Assembly: GCF_900142215.1 (NCBI RefSeq)
Contig: NZ_FRAC01000008.1
Coordinates: 231,028 to 295,027, forward strand
Origin: Anaerocolumna jejuensis DSM 15929
GTDB lineage: Bacteria; Bacillota; Clostridia; Lachnospirales; Lachnospiraceae
Direction of reading: 5' to 3'
Length of the DNA: 64,000 nucleotides
Each line of letters starts with the position of its first letter. The stretch's first letter is position 1. Shown one piece after another: positions 58,284 to 64,000 of the stretch. The position numbers and the translations under genes are program-made. A model generated the notes under the pieces. That model had not been told where the DNA came from. It did no database searches and saw nothing but the letters and a program-made list of their open reading frames with translations.

Positions 58284-59360
58284 TTAACCCTCTATTTTAT
58301 TATGGGGAAGTACCACCGTAAATACCGTTCCCCTGCCTTCCTCACTATCCACTGATATTTCTGCCTTTATCATGTCCGCGACCCGTTTTACAAGAGAAAG
58401 CCCCAGGCCGTTGCCCTCGACGGAATGGGAGGTATCTCCCTGATAGAATCTGTCAAAGCTTCTTTTACAGGCTTCCTTGCTCATACCGCAGCCGGTATCC
58501 TTTACCAGGACTGTGCTCTTTTTATTATTCTGCCTTAATTCCACTCCTATCTGTCCATGGGGTTCCGTGAATTTCAGGGCATTGGTCAGCAGGTTATTCC
58601 ATATGATTTCCAGCAGGCTTGCATCCGTGGTTATGAAGACCTCCTCCAGATTGGCATCTATTTCAATATCCTTTTCCAGGAATTTATCCTCCAAAGCAAG
58701 AATACAGCATCGAAGCTGCTCGTCCAGGGAAAAGGTCTCTTCCTTGATAATTTCCTGGTGCTCCAGCTTGTTGAGCTTCAGTACATTGGTAACCAGGGCG
58801 GATAATTTGCGGGAAGCATCGGTAATGGTGTCAATATACTCCTGCTTTTTTGACTGGGGCAGATCTTCCCTGCGCAGGGCTGCCGCATAGCTTTGAATGA
58901 CTGCCAGAGGGGTTTTTATCTCATGGGATACATTGGATATAAAATCACCTTTTAAGATTTCCGTGGTAGCCAGTTCTTCGACCATTTTATTAAAGTCCTC
59001 TATCAGCACCTCTACCTCATCCTTTTTGCCGTCCTTTCTCTGAGAGCGGACTCTGACGGTAAAATCTCCCTCCGCTACCTTTCTGGCCGCCTTTCTGATT
59101 TCCATAACGGGTTTTGTGTAAGCTGCAAAAGCAATATACCTGGTTATCAGACTTACGATTAAGCCCACAAAAGCTACATAGGTACTATCCACAAAAACCA
59201 TTATCCAGGGATTCGTATTCTCCCTCATTTGAAACAGAAAGAGCAGGACAGCGCCTGCACAGCAAAAAAGCACCACTGCCCAGATTATGGTGAATTCCTT
59301 TATAAAGGTTCTTTTCGCATCAATTCGCTTATCTTCCGGTTCTTCATAAAGGATTTTCAT
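58284..59360 (-). CDS. Sensor histidine kinase
   Basis: A 358-residue kinase with two membrane helices separated by only a few residues (~25-75), so no large sensor domain. HAMP, HisKA with phospho-His in 'SNVSHEIKTPLAV', N box 'NNLLTNALKF', 'VKDTGCGMS' and 'GNGLGLSLVKRV' follow. The short loop resembles intramembrane-sensing kinases of cell-envelope or antibiotic stress. The ATG overlaps the response-regulator stop by one base (TAATG), implying coupling. Signal unknown. Confidence 0.92.
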   Translation of the reverse strand: MKILYEEPEDKRIDAKRTFIKEFTIIWAVVLFCCAGAVLLFLFQMRENTNPWIMVFVDSTYVAFVGLIVSLITRYIAFAAYTKPVMEIRKAARKVAEGDFTVRVRSQRKDGKKDEVEVLIEDFNKMVEELATTEILKGDFISNVSHEIKTPLAVIQSYAAALRREDLPQSKKQEYIDTITDASRKLSALVTNVLKLNKLEHQEIIKEETFSLDEQLRCCILALEDKFLEKDIEIDANLEEVFITTDASLLEIIWNNLLTNALKFTEPHGQIGVELRQNNKKSTVLVKDTGCGMSKEACKRSFDRFYQGDTSHSVEGNGLGLSLVKRVADMIKAEISVDSEEGRGTVFTVVLPHNKIEG

Positions 59361-60031
59361 TATTTCAGCACCGCCTTATAGCCAAGCCCGCGGACTGTTA
59401 TAATCTCCGCATCCTTACAGTCGGCAAGCTTGTCCCTAAGCTTTGTGATGGAAACATCCACGGTCCTTGGATTACTCTCACTGTCAAATCCCCAGAATTC
59501 ATCCATAAGCTGAGTCCTGGTAAAGGTTCTCTTGGGATAGGACAACAGCTTGAATAATATATTAAATTCCCGGACAGTGAGGGGAATTTCCTTTCCGTCA
59601 AGATAGGCGGTCGTTTCCTCTTCATTTAACACAAGGGAGCCTGCCACCAGCTTCTTCTCATTTGCAATGCTTGCCCGCCGCAGCAGGGCGCTCACATGCA
59701 GTATCAGTTCCTCCATCTCAATAGGCTTCACCAGATAATCATCTATCCCTATATGGTAACCTTTCTGTTTCGAAGCAATATCATCTCTGGCCGTTAAAAA
59801 CAGAATGGGAATCTTTTTATCATGCTTTCTCACTGCGGCTGAGAATTCAAAGCCGTCCATTTCCGGCATCATAACATCCGTAATAATCATATCCACCGTT
59901 TCCTCTTCCATACGGTCAAAGGCTTCTATGGCATCCTTACAGCTGATTGCCAGATAACCGTTATCGTTTAAAAAGGTGCATACAATATAATTTAATTTTT
60001 CATCATCTTCTGCCACAAGTATTTTTATCAT
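59360..60031 (-). CDS. OmpR/PhoB-family response regulator
   Basis: A 223-residue regulator: receiver with acidic pocket 'VAEDDEK', phospho-Asp in 'DMIITDVMMPEMDG' and Lys in 'YLVKPIEMEEL'; winged-helix domain with 'LTVREFNILFKLL' and 'RTVDVSITKLRDKL..VRGLGYKAV'. The frame opens at a TTG (60034); GGAGG is 5 nt before the ATG at 60031. Cognate kinase follows directly. Confidence 0.93.
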   Translation of the reverse strand: MIKILVAEDDEKLNYIVCTFLNDNGYLAISCKDAIEAFDRMEEETVDMIITDVMMPEMDGFEFSAAVRKHDKKIPILFLTARDDIASKQKGYHIGIDDYLVKPIEMEELILHVSALLRRASIANEKKLVAGSLVLNEEETTAYLDGKEIPLTVREFNILFKLLSYPKRTFTRTQLMDEFWGFDSESNPRTVDVSITKLRDKLADCKDAEIITVRGLGYKAVLK

Positions 60032-60133
60032 CAATACCTCCCGTTAATCTTCCGGTTCAAATACAGTTCTGCCCAGTACTTTCATTATAAAGCCATTCCC
60101 TGCCATCCGCAAGCCGGATTGACAGCCAGTCTC

Positions 60134-60643
60134 CTATTTATACAGCAGCTGCTCTGCTTTTTCACAGGCTTCATAGATAATATCATAATTCCTTTCAATT
60201 AACGGGCTCACCTTTGCCATGCTTTCCCTCAGAAATTTTTTATATAGAAAATAGGCAGAGCCCCAGGCTGAAAATCCCGGTATGGCTAATATAACCCAAA
60301 GAGGCGCCAGATAACCGGTTATAGCAAAGATGGATACCGCTATAAGTGCAGTCCCTAAGAGCCCCACTCCAAGGGAACCTCCTATTGGTTTTGCCATTTT
60401 TATTTTTTCCAGCCGTTCAATCTGAATAAAAGCATCTTCACAGGTGCGCTGCAGTTCACACAGGGAAGAACGGTTTGGAATTTTTCTGTTCCTTTCCAGC
60501 TTTAGCGTAACCATATCCACGCCCAAACGTGTATCGGTAATAACCCAGCCCAATGCCTGATAGCAGTCGCTGCATAGCCTGACCAGATTCTGGCTGATTT
60601 TTACTTCCAGATAATCATTGATGGTAAATTTCTTTTCACTCAC
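60134..60643 (-). CDS. Two-helix membrane protein of unknown function
   Basis: About 169 residues. A soluble N-terminal half with 'LCSDCYQALGWVI', then two adjacent membrane segments (~98-145: 'GVGLLGTALIAVSIFAITGYL' region and 'LWVILAIPGFSAWGSAYFLY' region) and a basic C-terminal helix. The frame opens at 60682, but AAAGGGGA precedes a GTG at 60643 ('VSEKKFTIND'). It overlaps the small gene upstream by 8 nt, suggesting coupling. No family recognised. Confidence 0.6.
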   Translation of the reverse strand: MSEKKFTINDYLEVKISQNLVRLCSDCYQALGWVITDTRLGVDMVTLKLERNRKIPNRSSLCELQRTCEDAFIQIERLEKIKMAKPIGGSLGVGLLGTALIAVSIFAITGYLAPLWVILAIPGFSAWGSAYFLYKKFLRESMAKVSPLIERNYDIIYEACEKAEQLLYK

Positions 60644-60803
60644 ACAGGTTCCCCTTTCTGCCAGTACCCAGACCTTTTGCACGTATCATGTTATACGCAC
60701 CAATTGCCCCAGATAGCCTCCAATGCAATACCTGAAGAAATGCCATTGTAAAAAGCGCACACCTTATAGGCAATGGAAAATGCCTGTAGGCTATCATACT
60801 CAT
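60636..60803 (-). CDS. Possible small coupled protein (55 aa)
   Basis: Starts at an ATG that overlaps the SDR stop (ATGA) and ends overlapping the GTG of the next gene. The product 'MSMIAYRHFPLPIRCALFTM' then '...GAIGAYNMIRAKGLGTGRK' is basic with one weakly hydrophobic helix. GGGAAGAA precedes the ATG. The two precise overlaps favour a real gene, but there is no family support and it may be a read-through artefact. Confidence 0.4.
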   Translation of the reverse strand: MSMIAYRHFPLPIRCALFTMAFLQVLHWRLSGAIGAYNMIRAKGLGTGRKGNLCE

Positions 60804-61624
60804 TTCTTCCCAAGGGGATTCACTCCCGAAGCCACTAATCCTCCGTCGCAAAGAATATCCACGCCGGTCAGATATCCCGCACTTTCACTGGCACAATAGG
60901 CAAAGAGGCTTGCAATTTCACTTACTCTGCCAAAGCGTTTAATAGCACAGTGCTTTGTGTAGGCATCTGCCTCTTCCTTCTCCAATTCACCCATGGGGGT
61001 TTCAAAATTTCCGGGGGAAACGGATAGTACCCTGGCCCCTTTTTTGCCAAATCTGGCAGCGTCCTGCTTAGCAAACCATATTACAAAGTTCTTAGAAATT
61101 CCGTAGGCAACTCCGGCCTGTACGCTTTTAGGAAAAAATCCAATTCTTTTCATGATCTTTTTTATAAAAAGCTCCGGATTTATTATGCTGTATTTATATA
61201 ATCCCACAGGCATAACAAGCTTCGGTGTCAGATAGGCTGACATGGATGATACATCAATGATACAGGAGCCTTCTCCCATAACCTTGAAAAAGGCATTATT
61301 CATATAAATAGTTCCCAGAGCATTTGCTTCCATAATGCTCTTTGCATCTCCCATATGGGGAGACATGCCCGCCGCATGAATAACTGCTGCTACCTTACCT
61401 TTTTCCTTTGCATAGGCAGCCAGCTTCTCAACGCTCTGATAATCGGATACATCACAGGGAAAGGCTTCTGCCTCGATTCCCTCTGCTTTGAGCTCATGAA
61501 CCGCGCCCTCCAGCTTCTTTTCATTTCTGCCGCAGATGATAATATAATAGTCCTTTCCCATCTGTCTGGCTGTTTCAAATCCCATGCCGCTTCCGCCGCC
61601 GGTGATAACACATACTTTTTTCAT
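60800..61624 (-). CDS. Short-chain dehydrogenase/reductase
   Basis: A 274-residue SDR. 'VITGGGSGMGFETARQMG' is the cofactor loop, 'HAAGMSPH' replaces the usual NNAG, and the catalytic set is seen as Ser in 'IDVSSMSAYL' with Tyr/Lys in 'AYGISKNFV'. An insertion of ~40 residues between them ('KYSIINPELFIKKIMKRIGFF' region) is distinctive of hydroxysteroid-type SDRs. 'DILCDGGLVAS' closes the fold. First gene of a small run with the 55-aa and two-helix proteins. Substrate unknown. Confidence 0.85.
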   Translation of the reverse strand: MKKVCVITGGGSGMGFETARQMGKDYYIIICGRNEKKLEGAVHELKAEGIEAEAFPCDVSDYQSVEKLAAYAKEKGKVAAVIHAAGMSPHMGDAKSIMEANALGTIYMNNAFFKVMGEGSCIIDVSSMSAYLTPKLVMPVGLYKYSIINPELFIKKIMKRIGFFPKSVQAGVAYGISKNFVIWFAKQDAARFGKKGARVLSVSPGNFETPMGELEKEEADAYTKHCAIKRFGRVSEIASLFAYCASESAGYLTGVDILCDGGLVASGVNPLGKK

Positions 61625-61649
61625 ATCGGTAATCATGCCCTTTCCAGTC

Positions 61650-62660
61650 TTATATTTTACCTTCTGCCTTCAGCCATTTAATTTCGTCGGATATGGTCAC
61701 CTCAAAGGGCCTCACCTTATACCCCAATTCTTTAACTGCTTTGTCATAATTGAAATTATTGTTACGTGCCAGATTATAAATGGCAAAATCCGTCAGCATG
61801 GCAGGTTTACCGCTGATCCTGCTGATAACAGCCATGACCTTGGCCAGTACCTTAGCCAGGGGAACAGGAAGGATAGCTGGCTTATAATGAAGTCCTGCCG
61901 CTTGGTTTACGATCTGGAACATATCCTTCATGGATACCAGGCTGTTTCCCATGATATAGCATTCTCCCCTGCGTCCTTTTTCACAGCAGACAATTACACC
62001 GTCTGCCAGGTCCCTTACATCAACACTGTTAAAGGTTCCTTCTATTCCGGCCTTCATCTCACCCTTTGCATACTGTATCAGGAAGCTGCTGACCGGGCCG
62101 AAGGCATAATCATTAGGCCCGCAGATACCACTGGGATGAACAATCGAGGCATCCAATTCCGGATGTTTTTTTACCGCGTCCAATACCAGCTGGGTAGCTT
62201 CCGCCTTGGTCACCGAATAATACCCTACAACGGCACCAGGATCAAATTCCGTTACTTCCTTAATCGGCTGGCTGCCCGGCTTCTCCGGGATTGCTCCCGT
62301 GGAACTGATATAAACCAATTTCTTTACCTTATATTTCAGGCACATATCAAGGATGTTCCGTGTTCCGTCAACGTTGACCGCATGTACTTTTTTGCTGGGA
62401 TTTGGATTCAGGGTTACGACGCTGGCTGAGTGGATTACAATGATTTCGCTGCCCTCCTCCACCGAAAAAAATCTGTCAAGGGACTCCCTATCCAGAATAT
62501 CTCCCATAACAATTTCCGCCTCAGCGGGTATATATTTTTTTGCAGGGTCCCCATTAAGGACCAAGGTCCTTACCTTCTCCCCCCTGTCAATCAACTGCCT
62601 TGATACATTGCTTCCCAATAAACCTGCTGCTCCGGTCAATAAATATATTCTCTTATTCAT
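61650..62660 (-). CDS. NAD-dependent epimerase/dehydratase-family protein (3-beta-HSD-like)
   Basis: A 336-residue extended SDR: 'LLTGAAGLLGSNVSRQL' cofactor loop, 'HSASVVTLNPN', catalytic Tyr-Lys in 'GYYSVTKAEATQLVL', and 'ASIVHPSGICGPNDY'. The sequence resembles dihydroflavonol-reductase/3-beta-hydroxysteroid dehydrogenase relatives rather than sugar epimerases. It lies 25 nt before the SDR gene downstream, so the two are likely co-transcribed. Confidence 0.85.
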   Translation of the reverse strand: MNKRIYLLTGAAGLLGSNVSRQLIDRGEKVRTLVLNGDPAKKYIPAEAEIVMGDILDRESLDRFFSVEEGSEIIVIHSASVVTLNPNPSKKVHAVNVDGTRNILDMCLKYKVKKLVYISSTGAIPEKPGSQPIKEVTEFDPGAVVGYYSVTKAEATQLVLDAVKKHPELDASIVHPSGICGPNDYAFGPVSSFLIQYAKGEMKAGIEGTFNSVDVRDLADGVIVCCEKGRRGECYIMGNSLVSMKDMFQIVNQAAGLHYKPAILPVPLAKVLAKVMAVISRISGKPAMLTDFAIYNLARNNNFNYDKAVKELGYKVRPFEVTISDEIKWLKAEGKI

Positions 62661-62830
62661 ACTTTACTCCTGTCTATTCTTTTTTGATGTTTTGTTGTTA
62701 AGGTGTTTTAATAGTAATGCTGATATATTCCTTCATGTTAATATTCTGTTAAAGTTATGTTAAAGTTCCAATCCGATGCATTTCAGCCCTGGCAGAAATC
62801 CCAGGCTCCTAATCCGACAGGCGATAATGC

Positions 62831-62905
62831 AAAGCAGGCCTTCCATTTCACTCTCCCATTGTTCATGAAGCAGCAACAAAGGAAAGCAATCTGAAGGCCT
62901 GCTTT
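62831..62905. terminator. Long-loop inverted repeat between SDR genes
   Basis: A perfect 13-bp repeat AAAGCAGGCCTTC/GAAGGCCTGCTTT with a 49-nt loop that has its own weak TTGTT/AACAA pairing. It lies 46 nt after the stop of the SDR gene transcribed towards it. On the minus strand GC-rich DNA follows; on the plus strand a short TTTT is present. Terminator function is tentative. Confidence 0.45.
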
Positions 62906-62950
62906 TAGAAAGCGATTGAAGTTGAAATGACAGTTCTGGGAGCCACAGGA

Positions 62951-63736
62951 TTATTTTTCAGGAACTCCATTGATGCTTTTTGCAAACTTTCTGGTAACCC
63001 GTCTTGTAAATAACCTCGAGCCAATATTCATCAGCCTGGTGGGAAGGCCGTGATATTGAACTGCTTTCCCCTTCATTAATGCCTGATATCCGCAGTCAGC
63101 AACATCCTTTGCCCTTGCCGCCCCAAAAGCCGTAAACATTTTGGAATTTTTCATTTCTGCCGCCGACTCGAAGCCTGTTAGGGTAGGGCCGGGACATAAT
63201 GCTGTAACAGCAACGCCAGTTCCTTTTAATTCCTCTGCCACTGCTTCTGAAAAGGAAAGAACAAAGCCCTTGGTGGCATAATAAATTGGCATATAGGGAC
63301 CTGCCGAAAACGCCGCTACGGATGACAGATTTAAAATTCTTCCATAGCCGCGTTTTTTCATATCATTTCCAAAGATATAAGTCATATGCATTAATGCCGT
63401 AATATTCAAATCCACCATATTTCTTTGCTTTTCCCAATTGGAATCCAAAAATCCGGCATAGTCACCAAATCCGGCATTATTCACCAATATGTCAATTATC
63501 AGTTTTCGTTTTTCCACTTCCTCATAAAGCTCCACTGCCGCTTTTTCCGGTATTAAATCTTTTTCTATAATTTCTGCTTTAACTTTATATTGCTTTTCAA
63601 GGCTGTCTTTCAGGGAAGATAGCTTATCAATATTTCGCGCAACTAAAACCAGGTTATGCTTTTTCTCCGCAAATACCTTTGCAAGCTCATATCCGATTCC
63701 TCCCGATGCACCTGTAATCAATGTATATGTTTCCAT
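62951..63736 (-). CDS. Short-chain dehydrogenase (DltE-like)
   Basis: A 261-residue SDR: 'LITGASGGIGYELAKVFAEK', 'VNNAGFGDYAGF', Ser in 'LNLSSVAAFSAG', Tyr/Lys in 'PIYYATKGFVLSFSEA', and 'TALCPGPTLTGF'. This pattern fits the DltE/YqjQ group. The frame opens at 63802 inside the end of the lactonase gene; the ATG at 63736 gives the usual 'METYTLITGASGG' start. Substrate unknown. Confidence 0.88.
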   Translation of the reverse strand: METYTLITGASGGIGYELAKVFAEKKHNLVLVARNIDKLSSLKDSLEKQYKVKAEIIEKDLIPEKAAVELYEEVEKRKLIIDILVNNAGFGDYAGFLDSNWEKQRNMVDLNITALMHMTYIFGNDMKKRGYGRILNLSSVAAFSAGPYMPIYYATKGFVLSFSEAVAEELKGTGVAVTALCPGPTLTGFESAAEMKNSKMFTAFGAARAKDVADCGYQALMKGKAVQYHGLPTRLMNIGSRLFTRRVTRKFAKSINGVPEK

Positions 63737-63785
63737 ATTAACCGTCCTTTCCTTAATAACTGCTGGTCTTCCTGCTATTCCTGTG

Positions 63786-64000
63786 CTATAGGATGATTTC
63801 ATGAGGTATCACATCTGGGTCATGGTTGGCCAGTGACTCCAGGCATGCTTCTTTCCGGCTCATCTCTTTAATCCATGCAATTGAAGCCATTGCCCCATCC
63901 CTGTCTAAGGCGGTTCCCGGCGCAATCATCTCCTTCCAGGACTTTTCCGCATATCCGCCATCTGCAAAAAGCAGTACATACTTGCCGTTATTATTAATCT
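63786..64000 (-). CDS. Metallo-beta-lactamase-fold lactonase, C-terminal part
   Basis: The frame open from the window edge to TAG (63786-63788) encodes ~71 residues: 'YVLLFADGGYAEKSW', 'IAPGTALDRDGAMASIAWI' and 'NHDPDVIPHEIIL'. This matches the end of N-acyl-homoserine-lactonase-type proteins, where the Asp in the first motif and the HD in the last line the metal site. The start lies beyond the window. It precedes the DltE-like SDR gene by about 50 nt. Confidence 0.75.
   Translation of the reverse strand, partial: INNNGKYVLLFADGGYAEKSWKEMIAPGTALDRDGAMASIAWIKEMSRKEACLESLANHDPDVIPHEIIL

Noticed and set aside
1..64000. CRISPR arrays, tRNA or rRNA genes, prophage
   Set aside because: No regularly spaced repeats, no cloverleaf with CCA or GGTTC arm, no ribosomal RNA stretches and no phage structural genes were seen.

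Overview
The window looks like a chromosomal segment of a low-GC Gram-positive anaerobe of the Lachnospiraceae (Clostridium cluster XIVa; a plant-polysaccharide degrader such as Lachnoclostridium or Anaerocolumna is my best guess). The reasons are AGGAGG-type ribosome binding sites, several TTG/GTG starts, sugar-uptake and glycoside-degrading genes with LacI, AraC and BglG/PRD regulators, and the family flavour of the housekeeping proteins. The genus is inference. Nearly every gene is on the minus strand, so the region is probably one co-oriented replichore arm. I see no rRNA, tRNA or CRISPR array. Layout: 0-0.7 kb holds a truncated TetR-type gene end and an IS630-family transposase remnant. 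0.7-5.6 kb is a LacI regulator plus an LplABC-type carbohydrate ABC importer, with paired operators upstream. 6-7.4 kb has a DUF4085 protein and a VOC protein. 7.8-16.5 kb encodes a cyclic beta-1,2-glucan synthase divided over two genes (GT84/GH189 part and GH94 part). 16.7-19.8 kb is accessory: serine hydrolase, NADAR-domain protein, P-loop kinase. 20-25.3 kb is a beta-glucoside PTS operon (LicT-type antiterminator, EIIBCA, 6-phospho-beta-glucosidase, SDR) with two RNA antiterminator/terminator pairs. 25.4-31.6 kb carries HPr, Enzyme I, a soluble chemotaxis-type signalling protein, a PRD/EIIB/EIIA transcriptional regulator and a HAD hydrolase; a duplicated promoter/dyad cassette stands in front of both transcription units. 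31.7-35.3 kb is accessory (CPT-like kinase, lone AAA ATPase, GNAT, a broken RhuM gene). 35.3-47.3 kb is core: tsf, rpsB, DUF4349, NUDIX, PBP, FtsW/RodA, U32 peptidase, zapA, ruvB, ruvA. 47.7-52.7 kb has a GH2 beta-mannosidase and a cardiolipin synthase fused to a CmpB-type membrane domain. 53-64 kb has an RNase H-like nuclease, a small disordered protein, a uxuA fragment, an AraC regulator and uxaC, a two-component system, three SDR-type oxidoreductases and the end of a lactonase gene. The most unusual content is non-coding. (1) Five copies of a roughly 80-105 bp same-orientation element (near 7.6, 18.3, 19.8, 32.4 and 35.2 kb), each on the 5' side of an accessory gene; most combine a terminator-like hairpin with a TATAAT promoter-like end. 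(2) Two very large fold-back sequences (320 and 215 bp) flanking ruvAB, with unrelated arms but similar loops. (3) A duplicated 84-bp promoter/dyad upstream of the HPr and HAD units. (4) Phased 21-bp direct repeats upstream of both the AraC gene and uxaC. (5) Paired LacI-like operators and two RAT sites.
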